From Nocardia tengchongensis (lineage in GTDB: Bacteria > Actinomycetota > Actinomycetes > Mycobacteriales > Mycobacteriaceae): 64,000 nucleotides of DNA. Shown here piece after piece: positions 17,587 to 27,205 of this stretch. Location: the NCBI RefSeq assembly GCF_018362975.1, contig NZ_CP074371.1:3658001-3722000 (forward strand), written 5' to 3'. The notes under the pieces were generated by a model, which was given only the letters and a program-made list of their open reading frames with translations, was not told the origin of the DNA and made no database searches. Position 1 is the first letter of the stretch. Every line of letters begins with the position of its first letter. The position numbers and the translations under genes were made by a program.

Positions 17587-18266
17587 CAATCGCGGATAAA
17601 TCTCAGCAAACACTGAGCCCGCGCATTGCCGACGCGCTCGGTTACGAGGCGCCCTACCTCATCGAGAAGCTGATCAAGAACTGTGTTGTCGAGACCGCGG
17701 CGGAGGGCGAAGAGCTGTTCCTCGAGGTCAAGAGGTACCTGGTGCTTTGCAATCTGGATCGGGACCGCGTCTGGAGCATGTATTCACTGCGGGTCGACGA
17801 AACCTGGCACCAGTTCATCCTTTTCACCCGCCAGTACATGGAGTTCTGCCAGCGCTTCTTCGGGCGCTATATCCCGCACAGCCCGAGTAACGCCCCGGAG
17901 GTCGAGTCCGCGCGCCCGGTCGAGAAGACGTCGTTCGCGCAGTTCTGCGCCCGGTATCAGGAGGTCTTCTCCGAACCGCTTCCCGACGTCTGGTTCGACG
18001 AGAACTCCGTCACCCTGGACCGGCGTCTGTTCAGCCGCTGGTCCGGACCGCTGACCGTGCACACCGCCGCCGATACGGTCGAATTGCTGAACTCGGATGG
18101 CGACTCGTTGTTCGCCGTCAACGATGTGGCGCGGGAAGCTCTCGAATTCATCGCGCGCACAGGAGCTTTCTACGTCCGTGAGCTACCGGGTGGCCTGCAC
18201 GACGAAGAAAAGGTCGCACTCGCTTCGACACTCGTGGCGTGCAAGGTGCTGCGGGCGGCGTCGTGA
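17583..18266 (+). CDS. GRDP-like (glycine-rich-domain-protein type) protein with a C-terminal PqqD-like region
   Basis: The 227-residue protein has an N-terminal half with V-D-E-T-W-H-Q-F-I-L-F-T-R-Q-Y-M-E-F-C followed by F-F-G-R-Y-I-P-H-S-P (~65-100), the recognisable bacterial GRDP-like motif whose conserved H and C residues may bind metal. The C-terminal ~90 residues (T-V-E-L-L-N-S-D-G-D-S-L-F-A-V-N-D-V-A-R-E-A-L-E-F-I) have the strand-turn-strand-helix pattern of PqqD-like peptide-recognition elements; this second assignment is tentative. It is translationally coupled to the preceding small gene and divergent from a JmjC oxygenase. A role in maturation of a peptide is a hypothesis only. 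Confidence 0.65.
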   Translation: MTIADKSQQTLSPRIADALGYEAPYLIEKLIKNCVVETAAEGEELFLEVKRYLVLCNLDRDRVWSMYSLRVDETWHQFILFTRQYMEFCQRFFGRYIPHSPSNAPEVESARPVEKTSFAQFCARYQEVFSEPLPDVWFDENSVTLDRRLFSRWSGPLTVHTAADTVELLNSDGDSLFAVNDVAREALEFIARTGAFYVRELPGGLHDEEKVALASTLVACKVLRAAS

Positions 18267-18417
18267 TCGATGCCCCGGCTGCGGTGGGTCGGGGCATGGC
18301 AAGCCGGTCGGTCGGAACTGTATGGGTGCGTTGATCTTTCGTTCGGGGTTCGCCGAACAATGTCGGCGGGATGCTCTAACGTAGCCCGGTATCTGTTCGC
18401 CACGACCGTGGAGCGTT

Positions 18418-18951
18418 ATGGCCGACTCGTCCGACCTTCATTCCCTCGCAGTGCTCGGCGCGGCCGGGGAGAGACTGGTGATCTGGCATGTGAATGTCGG
18501 AGCGGCGGTGGGGGAGTCGCGGCTATCGGGCGCTTGGGTACTGGATGGGTCGCGGACGGTCGAGGTCGAGAGTCTGACGGCGGGATATCCGGTCGTGGAG
18601 ACGGGGGAGGGGCCCCGGATCGCGGGGGTCGCGGGGATCGTCGATGTCGAGGCGACCGTCGAAACCGTGCGCAGCGCTGTCGAATCCGCGGACGCGCAGT
18701 TCGCCGAGCATCAGGAGGCGACGGGCGGCAAGCTGACCCGGCCGCAGTGGCCGGTGATCGTGCCGCCCGGCGAGGTGGCGTTGCCGCGGCATCAGACCGG
18801 CGATCCGATCCGGCCCGTGCTCACCCTGGCGCGGGAATTCGCGGATCTGGCCGACGCGTGGGCCTCGTTCGAGTCACTGCGGCTGGCGCGCCCGTTCCTG
18901 GTGGAGCTGGGCGGTCCGCACGCGCGGCCGTTGCCGCTCGCGGTGCGGTGA
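18418..18951 (+). CDS. Conserved-looking hypothetical protein
   Basis: The 177-residue protein is soluble, acidic and without signal peptide or membrane segments. It has an N-terminal beta-rich part (L-V-I-W-H-V-N-V-G-A) and an alanine-rich helix (~85-105). The C-terminus follows a proline- and valine-rich loop. No family is recognised. It ends 2 bases before the exonuclease-BRCT gene, so the two probably form an operon, which hints at a link to nucleic-acid metabolism but proves nothing. Confidence 0.62.
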   Translation: MADSSDLHSLAVLGAAGERLVIWHVNVGAAVGESRLSGAWVLDGSRTVEVESLTAGYPVVETGEGPRIAGVAGIVDVEATVETVRSAVESADAQFAEHQEATGGKLTRPQWPVIVPPGEVALPRHQTGDPIRPVLTLAREFADLADAWASFESLRLARPFLVELGGPHARPLPLAVR

Positions 18952-18953
18952 GC

Positions 18954-20096
18954 ATGGCGGGACTGTCGTTCGCCGCCATCGATGTCGAGACCGCCAACTC
19001 CGCCCGGGGCAGCATTTGCGCCGTCGGTGTCACCGTCGTGGAGAACGGGGAGTGGACGGCCGGCCGGTCGTGGCTGTGTCGCCCGCCCGCCGGGGTCGAC
19101 TTCTTCAACTGGCACAACATTCGCGTGCACGGGATCACGGCGGCACGGGTCGCCGATGAGCCCGTCTTCGCCGATCAATGGCCCGAGGTAGCGCGGCTGG
19201 TCGGGAACCTGCCCGTCGTCGCCCACAATGCCGGATTCGACAGCGGTGCGATTCGAGAAGCCTGCGGCCGCAGCGGGATCGAGGCGCCGGAGTGGGCTTT
19301 CAGTTGCAGTCTGGCGCTGTCCCGGCGACACCTCGAGCTGGACAGCTACCGGCTGCCGAATGTGGCCGCCGCTCTCGGCATCGACTTCACCGATCACCAC
19401 GACGCCGGGGCGGATGCGGCCGCGGCGGCCGGGATCGTGGTCGCCCTCGCGGCGCGCGCTGGGGTGGATTCGCTCGCCGATCTCGAACGCATGGTGGCCG
19501 GAACCGCAGGCAGAGCACGTCGTCCGGCCCGAGCGGCCGGCTCGATCCAGCGGGCCGTGCCGGGCGACAGCGACCCTTCGCGGACCGTCCGCGCGGCAGG
19601 CACGCCGGATCGCGGCGAGACTTGGACGCGCCGCGGCGAAGCCCCGATGTCACGCACCGGCCACCAGCCGGGAGGTTCCGAGCGCAGATCCGCCGACACG
19701 GCGCAACGCCGATCCTGGTTCGGCCGTGAGGAATTGGTGATTCCGGAGGTCACCGGCACCGATCCCACGCACCCGCTATTCGGCGACATCGTGGTGTTCA
19801 CAGGCGATCTCGCCGCCCTGACGCGTCAGCAAGCCTGGGATGCCATCGCAGCCTGCGGGGCGACACCCGCGCGGAATGTCACCAAACGCACCACCCGCCT
19901 GGTCATCGGCGACGGATTCCGCGGTGCCGACCCCACGGCGTTCACGACCACGAAAGCGCTGCGCGTGGCAGAACTGCGAGCACGGGGGCAGCGGATCGAG
20001 GTCATGGATGAGCGCACGTTCATCGCGTGCCTGGGCGCGAACCCCGGCTCGCCGGAACGGGCAGAAGCCTCGCCCGGCCATGTCGATGCGGTGTGA
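18954..20096 (+). CDS. DnaQ-like 3'-5' exonuclease fused to a C-terminal BRCT domain
   Basis: The 380-residue protein starts with a DEDDh exonuclease: Exo I A-I-D-V-E-T-A (D10, E12), V-A-H-N-A-G-F-D (Exo II), and H-D-A-G-A-D (Exo III with the h histidine). An arginine- and serine-rich linker (~185-260) joins a BRCT domain (~265-360: F-G-D-I-V-V-F-T-G-D-L, A-C-G-A-T-P-A-R-N-V-T-K-R-T-T-R-L-V-I-G). This matches the actinobacterial family sometimes annotated as DNA polymerase III epsilon-like with BRCT; it is not the replicative DnaQ. The start is set at ATG 18954, 2 bases after the preceding stop, although the frame is open upstream. The likely role is DNA repair or end processing. Confidence 0.87.
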   Translation: MAGLSFAAIDVETANSARGSICAVGVTVVENGEWTAGRSWLCRPPAGVDFFNWHNIRVHGITAARVADEPVFADQWPEVARLVGNLPVVAHNAGFDSGAIREACGRSGIEAPEWAFSCSLALSRRHLELDSYRLPNVAAALGIDFTDHHDAGADAAAAAGIVVALAARAGVDSLADLERMVAGTAGRARRPARAAGSIQRAVPGDSDPSRTVRAAGTPDRGETWTRRGEAPMSRTGHQPGGSERRSADTAQRRSWFGREELVIPEVTGTDPTHPLFGDIVVFTGDLAALTRQQAWDAIAACGATPARNVTKRTTRLVIGDGFRGADPTAFTTTKALRVAELRARGQRIEVMDERTFIACLGANPGSPERAEASPGHVDAV

Positions 20097-20172
20097 GCAG
20101 CACGTCATTGCCGGGTCGGGGCGGCCTCGGTAGAGAGGTGAGGGGATTGGTTCGGACGGGTTAGAGGCGGAT

Positions 20173-21192
20173 ATGACGAGTGGACGCGGCCGAAGCCGGT
20201 CGGCGGCGGCGGGAATCGCCCTGGTAGCGGCTGCTTTCGGGCTGGCGCCCGGGCACGCGGCCGCCGCGGACCCGCTGGCTGATCGGACACTCGCAGCCGA
20301 CGGTTCCCACATCGACCACGTGCTCCAGCGCAGCGACCGCCAGTCCGTCGTCTCCGTGTACTCGTCCGCGATGAATCGCGACATCGAGGTGTCCGTCGTA
20401 CACGCCACCGACCGGTCGGTCCCGCGGCCGACGCTCTACCTGCTCAATGGCGCGGAAGACGGTGTCGACCAGAACGGCACCGAAGTCTCCTGGGAGACCC
20501 GGACCGACATCGTCGACTTCGTCGCCGACCAGAACGTGAATGTGGTGAACGTCCTAGACGGCCGCTACACCTATTACACCGACTGGCAGTCCGACGATCC
20601 GATGCTCGGCCGCAACCGGTGGACCACCTTCCTCACCCAGGAACTGCCGCCGCTCATGGACCAGACCCTCGGCGCGTCCGGCCGCAATGCCATTGCGGGA
20701 GTATCGATGTCGGCCACCTCGGCCCTTGCACTGGCCGAATCCGCCCCCGGCCTCTACGCGAGCGTCGCCTCGTTCAGCGGCTGCGCCCAGACCGGCACCG
20801 ACCCCGGCCGCCGCTACCTGCAGGCCGTGGTCCTCTCCGGCGGCGGCAACCCCTGGAACATCTGGGGTCCCGACAACGCCCCGGCCTGGACCGCGAACGA
20901 TCCCGCGACTCCCGCCAATCTCGAGCGGCTGCGCGGCACCGATCTGCACCTCGCCGCCGGAACCGGCGCGAATCCGGCCGCGGCCGGCGGCGGCCAGGTC
21001 GGCGCGTCGAGCACCGCGCTGGAATCCACCGTCGAAAACTGCACCCGCGCCCTGCAATCGAGTCTCGGCGAGCTGGATATCGACGCCGCGTTCGAGTATC
21101 TCCCAGGCGGCGGCCACAACTGGCCGTCCTGGCAGGCCGACTTTCACCAGGCCTGGCCGGGCATGGCGCGCGCCCTGACCGCCGACCGATAA
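20173..21192 (+). CDS. Secreted antigen 85 / mycolyltransferase-like esterase
   Basis: The 339-residue protein has a cleavable Sec signal (basic N-terminus, [15 protein letters not shown], cleavage near A-A-A-A-D at ~32) and an alpha/beta-hydrolase fold of the Ag85 type: [12 protein letters not shown], the nucleophile elbow G-V-S-M-S-A (~178-183), and the catalytic histidine in G-G-G-H-N-W-P-S-W near the C-terminus. Ag85 enzymes transfer mycolic acids to trehalose and arabinogalactan, which agrees with a mycolate-containing host. It lies alone just upstream of gcvT. Confidence 0.87.
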   Translation: MTSGRGRSRSAAAGIALVAAAFGLAPGHAAAADPLADRTLAADGSHIDHVLQRSDRQSVVSVYSSAMNRDIEVSVVHATDRSVPRPTLYLLNGAEDGVDQNGTEVSWETRTDIVDFVADQNVNVVNVLDGRYTYYTDWQSDDPMLGRNRWTTFLTQELPPLMDQTLGASGRNAIAGVSMSATSALALAESAPGLYASVASFSGCAQTGTDPGRRYLQAVVLSGGGNPWNIWGPDNAPAWTANDPATPANLERLRGTDLHLAAGTGANPAAAGGGQVGASSTALESTVENCTRALQSSLGELDIDAAFEYLPGGGHNWPSWQADFHQAWPGMARALTADR

Positions 21193-21202
21193 GCTGCTTC
21201 GG

Positions 21203-22303
21203 GTGACCGACGAGAAACTGCTGCAGGGACCCATCCACGCCGTCCATGTCGAGCTGGGCGCCACCTTCGCTCCGTTCGGGGGGTGGGAGATGCCGGTTTC
21301 TTACGCGGGGACCGTGGGCGAGCACACCGCGGTGCGCACCACCGTGGGCCTGTTCGACGTCAGCCACCTGGGCAAGGCGACGGTCAAGGGTCCGGGGGCC
21401 GCGGCCTTCGTGAACTCGGCGCTCACCAACGACCTGAACCGGATTCGCCCCGGCAAGGCGCAGTACACGCTGTGCTGCACGCCGGACGGCGGGGTCATCG
21501 ACGACCTGATCGCCTACTACGTGAGCGATGACGAGATCTTCCTGGTGCCGAACGCGGCCAACACCGCCGCCGTGGTGGCGGAGTTGCAGAAGGTCGCGCC
21601 CGAGGGCATCACCATCACCGACGAGCACCGCGGCTACGCCGTGTTCGCGGTCCAGGGCCCGCGGTCGGCCGAGGTGCTGGCCAAGCTCGGACTGCCCACG
21701 GACATGGAGTACATGGCCTACGAGGACGCCGAGTGGGACGGCCGCCCGGTTCGCGTGTGCCGCACCGGCTACACCGGTGAGCACGGCTACGAGCTGCTGC
21801 CCCGCTGGGCCGACGCCGAGGCCGTGTTCCGCGCCCTGACCGGCGAGGTGCAGGCCGCCGGCGGCCAGCCCGCCGGGCTCGGCGCCCGCGACACGCTGCG
21901 CACCGAGATGGGCTACCCGCTGCACGGACACGAACTGTCCGTGGACATCTCGCCGTTGCAGGCCCGCACCGGCTGGGCGGTCGGCTGGAAGAAGCCCGAG
22001 TTCTGGGGCAAGTCGGCCCTCGACGCCGAGAAGGCCGCCGGACCGCGCCGAATCCTGCTGGGCCTCAAGGCCATCGACAAGGGCGTACTGCGTCAGGGCC
22101 AGAACGTGATGCGCGGTGACGCGCAGGTCGGCGAGACCACCTCCGGCACCTTCTCGCCCAGCCTCAAGGTCGGCATCGCGCTGGCCCTGCTCGACACCGC
22201 CGCCGGCCTCGAGCCCGGCGACCAGGTCGAGGTCGACGTCCGCGGCCGCCGCCTCCGCTGCGAGGTCGTCCGCCCGCCGTTCGTCGAAACCCGCACCGCC
22301 TGA
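21203..22303 (+). CDS. gcvT: Aminomethyltransferase (glycine cleavage system T protein)
   Basis: The 366-residue protein is GcvT, which transfers the methylene group from aminomethyl-lipoyl-H protein to tetrahydrofolate. Recognisable features are [12 protein letters not shown] near the start, [21 protein letters not shown] (folate site), [19 protein letters not shown] and the C-terminal T-S-G-T-F-S-P-S-L. Length is standard. The start is GTG 21203, ten bases after the esterase stop. It is followed by a terminator and ilvE, as in mycobacteria. Confidence 0.95.
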   Translation: MTDEKLLQGPIHAVHVELGATFAPFGGWEMPVSYAGTVGEHTAVRTTVGLFDVSHLGKATVKGPGAAAFVNSALTNDLNRIRPGKAQYTLCCTPDGGVIDDLIAYYVSDDEIFLVPNAANTAAVVAELQKVAPEGITITDEHRGYAVFAVQGPRSAEVLAKLGLPTDMEYMAYEDAEWDGRPVRVCRTGYTGEHGYELLPRWADAEAVFRALTGEVQAAGGQPAGLGARDTLRTEMGYPLHGHELSVDISPLQARTGWAVGWKKPEFWGKSALDAEKAAGPRRILLGLKAIDKGVLRQGQNVMRGDAQVGETTSGTFSPSLKVGIALALLDTAAGLEPGDQVEVDVRGRRLRCEVVRPPFVETRTA

Positions 22304-22307
22304 GGGA

Positions 22308-22339
22308 CCCGCCGCCCAGGCGATCGCCTGGGCAGCGGG
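22308..22339 (+). terminator. Rho-independent terminator after gcvT
   Basis: A 14-bp stem (CCCGCCGCCCAGGC at 22308-22321 with GCCTGGGCAGCGGG at 22326-22339, one mismatch) closes a GATC loop and is followed by a short TTT. It sits 5 bases after the gcvT stop, so gcvT and ilvE are probably separate transcripts. Confidence 0.7.
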
Positions 22340-22434
22340 TTTGCCCTGGATGGCAGGCGGTCGCGGGGCAGCCGACCGGTCGGCAGGGGTAGCCCGCACC
22401 CGCGTGTCGAGGGCGGCGAATTAGACTCCCGGTC

Positions 22435-23535
22435 ATGACACTTGCCGCGCAATTCACCCGTGTCCCGCATCCCGCGCCTGTTGCGGCGTCGCGGCGCCAG
22501 GAGATTCTCGCGGAGCCCGGGTTCGGGCGGTACTTCACCGATCACATGGTGTCGCTGGATTATGTGGACGGGCAGTGGACCAACGGCAAGGTCGAGCCCT
22601 ACGGCCCGATGGCCATGGATCCGGCCACCATGGTGTTCCACTACGGTCAGGCGATCTTCGAGGGTCTCAAGGCGTACCGGCAGGCCGACGGCTCTATCGC
22701 CACCTTCCGCGTCGACGCCAATGCCGCGCGTTTCCGCCGGTCCGCGGCCCGCATGGCGATGGCGGAGCTGCCCGAGGAACTGTTCATCGAATCGATCCGT
22801 CAGCTGCTCGAGGTGGACGGTGACTGGGTCCCGGCCGCCGGCGGCGAGGACGCGCTGTACCTGCGCCCGTTCATGTTCTCCACCGAGGTCGGCCTCGGCG
22901 TGAAGCCCGCCTCCGCCTACAAGTACCTGCTGCTCGGCGGCCCGGCCGGCGCGTACTTCCCGCGCGGTCTGAAGCCGGTCAAGGTGTGGCTGTCCACCGA
23001 GTTCGTGCGCGCGGCTCCCGGCGGCACCGGCGAGGCCAAGGTGGCGGGCAACTACGCCGCCTCGCTGCTGGCTCAGCAGCAGGCGTCGGAGAAGGGCTGC
23101 GACCAGGTGGTGTGGCTGGACGCCTGCGAGCATCGCTACGTCGAGGAGATGGGCACCAACAACCTGTTCTTCGTGTTCGGCAGCGGCTCCGACGCGCGCC
23201 TGGTGACCCCCGAGCTGTCCGGCTCGCTGCTGCCCGGCATCACCCGCGACTCGCTGATCACCCTGGCCGCCGACTCCGGCTACAAGGTGGAGGAGCGCAA
23301 GATCTCCGTCGAGGAATGGCGCAAGGGCGTCGAATCCGGTGAGATCACCGAGGTTTTCGGCTGCGGCACCGCCGCCGTGGTCATTCCGGTCGGCTCGGTC
23401 CGCTCCGCCGAGGGCGAATTCACCATCGGCACCGGCGAACCCGGCGAGGTCACCATGGCCCTCCGCGAGACCCTGACCGGCATCCAGCGCGGCACCTTCG
23501 CCGACAGCCACGGCTGGCTGCGCACCATGGCGTAG
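22435..23535 (+). CDS. ilvE: Branched-chain amino acid aminotransferase
   Basis: The 366-residue PLP enzyme is a class IV aminotransferase that makes or degrades valine, leucine and isoleucine. It shows [12 protein letters not shown] (~77-88), the PLP lysine in [10 protein letters not shown] (~203), [12 protein letters not shown] (~237) and [11 protein letters not shown] (~306), all diagnostic of fold-type IV BCATs. Full length, ATG start. A strong terminator follows. Order gcvT-ilvE matches mycobacteria. Confidence 0.95.
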   Translation: MTLAAQFTRVPHPAPVAASRRQEILAEPGFGRYFTDHMVSLDYVDGQWTNGKVEPYGPMAMDPATMVFHYGQAIFEGLKAYRQADGSIATFRVDANAARFRRSAARMAMAELPEELFIESIRQLLEVDGDWVPAAGGEDALYLRPFMFSTEVGLGVKPASAYKYLLLGGPAGAYFPRGLKPVKVWLSTEFVRAAPGGTGEAKVAGNYAASLLAQQQASEKGCDQVVWLDACEHRYVEEMGTNNLFFVFGSGSDARLVTPELSGSLLPGITRDSLITLAADSGYKVEERKISVEEWRKGVESGEITEVFGCGTAAVVIPVGSVRSAEGEFTIGTGEPGEVTMALRETLTGIQRGTFADSHGWLRTMA

Positions 23536-23551
23536 CGCCGAACGGACGAAA

Positions 23552-23585
23552 AACGCCCGCCCCGAAGAGTTTCGGGGCGGGCGTT
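23552..23585. terminator. Bidirectional terminator between ilvE and the convergent MBL hydrolase gene
   Basis: A perfect 15-bp inverted repeat (AACGCCCGCCCCGAA ... TTCGGGGCGGGCGTT) with a GAGT loop lies between two converging genes. An A run precedes and T-rich bases follow, so it can serve both strands. Confidence 0.85.
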
Positions 23586-23599
23586 GTCGTTTCGCAGCC

Positions 23600-24313
23600 T
23601 CAGCTGGGCATGAACATGTGCCACTGTTCCAGGGTTTGGGGGCGCATGACGTAGTTGTGGTCGCGGATGTGGGAGAGGGAGGCGCTGGGCTCGTCGGAGT
23701 ACCAGTGGCCGGGGAAGACCGTCGGGTTGGACTTCAGGTCCGCGAGGTAGCGGAGGCTGCGGAACATGGCGTCGGAGTCGCCGCCGGGGAAGTCGGTGCG
23801 GCCGCAGCCGTCGACGAAGAGGGTGTCGCCGGCGATGAGGCGGTCCTCGAACAGGAAGCACTGGCTGCCCGGGGTGTGGCCGGGGGTGTGCAGGAGTTCG
23901 ATCTCGAAGCCGCCGACCGCGACCTTGTCGCCGTGCGCGTGGCCGGTCAGTTCCGAGGGGGCGATGCCGGTGACGTTGGCCACCCACGGCAGTTCCTCGG
24001 CATTGACGTGGACGGCGACGTCGGTCTTCTCCAGCAGTTCCTTCACGCCGCGCAGGGTGAAGCCCATCATCGAGCCGCCGACATGGTCGGGGTGGTGGTG
24101 GGTGGCCAGGACGCCGGTCAGGCGCATGCCGTCCGCCTCGGCGAGGTCGACGAGCTGGCCCGCTTCGTAGGCGGGGTCGACGACCACGCACTCACCGCTG
24201 TCCCGATCACCGATCAGGTAGGCGAAGTTGCGCATCTGGGTGGCGATCGGGTCGCCTACGGCCCAGTCGCGGCCGGAGAGCAACTGGCGGAAGTACAAAC
24301 GGTCGGAGGACAT
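23600..24313 (-). CDS. Metallo-beta-lactamase-fold hydrolase, glyoxalase II-like
   Basis: The 237-residue protein carries the MBL signature T-H-H-H-P-D-H-V-G-G (~71-80), a later metal-binding H in L-H-T-P-G-H-T-P-G-S (~138), D in I-A-G-D-T-L-F (~158) and H in F-P-G-H-W. The arrangement resembles type II glyoxalases and persulfide dioxygenases, but the second substrate domain is short. Length is in range. It is convergent with ilvE and lies downstream of adoK, in the same orientation. Confidence 0.85.
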   Translation of the reverse strand: MSSDRLYFRQLLSGRDWAVGDPIATQMRNFAYLIGDRDSGECVVVDPAYEAGQLVDLAEADGMRLTGVLATHHHPDHVGGSMMGFTLRGVKELLEKTDVAVHVNAEELPWVANVTGIAPSELTGHAHGDKVAVGGFEIELLHTPGHTPGSQCFLFEDRLIAGDTLFVDGCGRTDFPGGDSDAMFRSLRYLADLKSNPTVFPGHWYSDEPSASLSHIRDHNYVMRPQTLEQWHMFMPS

Positions 24314-24356
24314 GTCTGACAGCGTATTGCGGGCGATGCGTCTTGCCGTACCCGGC

Positions 24357-25372
<1,016 letters not shown>

Positions 25373-25395
25373 CTATGAAAATAACCGGACACGCG

Positions 25396-25430
25396 ACAGC
25401 GCGGAACATCCCGGGGATGTTCCGCGCTGT
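25396..25430 (-). terminator. Strong hairpin after the Fe-S carrier gene
   Basis: A perfect 16-bp inverted repeat (ACAGCGCGGAACATCC with GGATGTTCCGCGCTGT) with a 3-base loop lies between the stop of the HesB-type gene (25453) and the start of adoK (25327). No T run follows on the minus strand. Confidence 0.65.
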
Positions 25431-25452
25431 GCGGGGCTAGATCAGAGCTAGC

Positions 25453-25803
25453 TCAGTTGAAGCTGTCGCCGCAGGCACAGGAGCCGGTGGCGTTCGGGTT
25501 GTCGATGGTGAAGCCCTGCTTCTCGATGGTGTCGACGAAGTCGATCGAGGCGCCCTGGATGTAGGGGGCGCTCATGCGGTCGACCGCGAGCTTCACGCCG
25601 CCGAACTCCACGACCAGGTCACCGTCGAGGGTGCGGTCGTCGAAGAAGAGCTGGTAGCGGAGGCCCGCGCAACCACCGGGCTGGACAGCGATGCGAAGCG
25701 CGAGATCGTCGCGGCCTTCCTGATCCAGCAGCGCCTTGGCCTTGAGGGCGGCGGCATCGGTCAGCGTCGCACCGTGCGTGGTGGTCTCGTTCTGCGCAGT
25801 CAT
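25453..25803 (-). CDS. A-type iron-sulfur cluster carrier (HesB/IscA/ErpA family)
   Basis: The 116-residue protein has the three conserved cysteines of A-type carriers: one in Q-P-G-G-C-A-G-L-R-Y (~61) and two in S-C-A-C-G-D-S-F at the C-terminus. It delivers Fe-S clusters to target apoproteins. Length is standard; ATG 25803 begins directly before the usual family N-terminal helix. The next upstream gene is divergent (DUF3043). The location beside adoK and DUF3043 matches mycobacterial Rv2204c. Confidence 0.92.
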   Translation of the reverse strand: MTAQNETTTHGATLTDAAALKAKALLDQEGRDDLALRIAVQPGGCAGLRYQLFFDDRTLDGDLVVEFGGVKLAVDRMSAPYIQGASIDFVDTIEKQGFTIDNPNATGSCACGDSFN

Positions 25804-26123
25804 GAACTCTCCTAAGGGACCCATTTGTGGTGGCGTGGGCCAGCCCGTGAAGGGTTTGGCTCGAAGCCTGTCAACACCCGTCGGCGGGCGACTATTCCCC
25901 ATCCTACGCGGCACTTATTCGGCGGAACGGTCAGGCTGCGTCGTCGCTGACAAATAGCTCCGGGGTGTGCCGAGGTGACAACTGATTTGGGGTGGCGAGG
26001 GTAACTCGCCGGGGACGTCCAGAATTGGGTCGGCTCTCGAGCGCCGGTCCGCATGCATGTCGGCAAACGGCTCTCAGGCGGGCGCTGAAGTTTCCGGGAG
26101 GCGGGATTGTTAGCCTGGTCGGC
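25804..26123. other. Divergent intergenic region, HesB gene / DUF3043 gene
   Basis: This 320-base gap separates two divergent core genes and must contain both promoters. Open frames through it look like shadows. No hairpin, riboswitch-like structure or clear -35/-10 pair was recognised. Confidence 0.4.
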
Positions 26124-26772
26124 GTGAAGTTCCTGCGCCGTGGCGAGTCCACCCCCACCTCCGACAGCACCAGCACCGACGCCGGTGCCGCGGTGGCGGA
26201 CACGACCGTCACCCTGGGTAAAGGGCGTCCGACCCCGTCGCGCCGCGAGGCGCAGGGCCGCCGCCGCGGTCCGGTCGCGCCCGCGCCCAAGACGGCCAAG
26301 GAGGCCCGGGCCCGCCGCAAGGCGCTGCGCGGCACCAAGGAGGAGCGCAAGGTGTCCTCGGCCGAGCGTCGCGCCGATGTGAACAACCGCCGCGCCCGCA
26401 TGCTCGCCGGTGACGAGCAGTACCTGCTCCCGCGCGACAAGGGCCCGGTCAAGAAGTACGTGCGCGACATCGTGGACGCGCGCCGCAATCTGCTCGGCCT
26501 GTTCATTGCCGCTGGCGCTGGTGCTGATCCTGAGCATGATCCTCTCGCCCGCGCTGCAGGCGATCGTGACGCTGGCCATGCTGGTGATGATGCTGTTCAT
26601 GATCATCGAGGGCGTGGTGCTCGGCCGGATCGTGAACAAGCGGGTCCGGGACCGCTTCCCGGATTCCACCGAGTCCTCGATGTCGCTGGGCTGGTACGCC
26701 TTCGTGCGCGCCTCGCAGGTGCGCCGCATGCGTGCCCCGAAGCCGCAGGTGAATCCGGGCGACGCGGTCTAG
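26124..26772 (+). CDS. DUF3043 membrane protein (single-base frameshift near 26509)
   Basis: The first ~128 codons from GTG 26124 give a very basic cytosolic region (S-R-R-E-A-Q-G-R-R-R, A-R-R-K-A-L-R-G-T-K-E-E-R-K, Y-L-L-P-R-D-K-G-P-V-K-K-Y-V-R-D) that is typical of DUF3043. After L-L-G-L-F the membrane part continues in another frame: P-L-A-L-V-L-I-L-S-M-I-L-S, two hydrophobic helices, then R-D-R-F-P-D-S and a stop at 26772. One extra T in CATTGCC (~26509) explains the break. DUF3043 is nearly universal in mycolata (Rv2206 type), function unknown. A sequencing error is the likely cause of the break. Confidence 0.82.
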
Positions 26773-26775
26773 CGT

Positions 26776-27000
26776 TCAGTTCTGCTCTCGGTAGGCCGAG
26801 AGCGCCTGCAGTTCGAGGGCCGTGCGGGCCCGGTCGCGATCGATCACATTCGTCGATCCGGCGAATTCCCAGCTGTGCTCACGGTGCAGGGGTACGGCCC
26901 GGCCGGCCGCGGCGAAGATGGCGGCGACGCGGCGAAGCGTGGCGCCTACCCGGGTGATGCTCGTCTCGGCCCGGTAGTGGCCGGAGGTGATGGCGGTCAT
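26776..27000 (-). CDS. Small protein of unknown function
   Basis: The 74-residue basic protein has an amphipathic helix region (L-R-R-V-A-A-I-F-A-A-A-G) and a polar C-terminus; no family is recognised. It overlaps the stop of the 40-residue upstream frame by ATGA, so the two form a coupled pair divergent from the AraC-type regulator. Candidate target of that regulator. Confidence 0.55.
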   Translation of the reverse strand: MTAITSGHYRAETSITRVGATLRRVAAIFAAAGRAVPLHREHSWEFAGSTNVIDRDRARTALELQALSAYREQN

Positions 27001-27119
27001 GCGCTGACCTCTTCCTCATCGATGCGTGTGGTGGTGTCTGCGGCCATGAGGCCGAAGGTCAGGGTGCCGAGCGCCGTCATGGCGGTTCCGGTGGCGACGA
27101 TTGCGGACAGTGCATCCAT
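26997..27119 (-). CDS. Very small (40-residue) hydrophobic peptide gene
   Basis: The minus-strand frame encodes M-D-A-L-S-A-I-V-A-T-G-T-A-M-T-A-L-G-T-L-T-F-G-L-M-A followed by an acidic tail ending E-E-E-V-S-A, a plausible single membrane-spanning peptide. Its TGA overlaps the ATG of the next gene (ATGA at 26997-27000), which is the best evidence that it is translated. There is no Shine-Dalgarno; the ATG directly abuts a 32-bp palindrome, so translation may be leaderless. Confidence 0.5.
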   Translation of the reverse strand: MDALSAIVATGTAMTALGTLTFGLMAADTTTRIDEEEVSA

Positions 27120-27151
27120 GGCAGTAAGTTTTCAGTAGAGAACTTTCTGCC
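27120..27151. promoter_or_regulatory. 32-bp near-perfect palindrome in a divergent promoter, candidate operator
   Basis: GGCAGTAAGTTTTC (27120-27133) and GAGAACTTTCTGCC (27138-27151) match as an inverted repeat at 12 of 14 positions around an AGTA centre. It touches the start codon of the 40-residue peptide gene and is 54 bases upstream of the GlxA/AraC-type regulator. An operator bound by that regulator is the simplest reading. Confidence 0.55.
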
Positions 27152-27205
27152 AACAGTGGCAGCTCTGACATTGTTCGCAAATATCCGGCCAGATGGGATC
27201 GCGAC

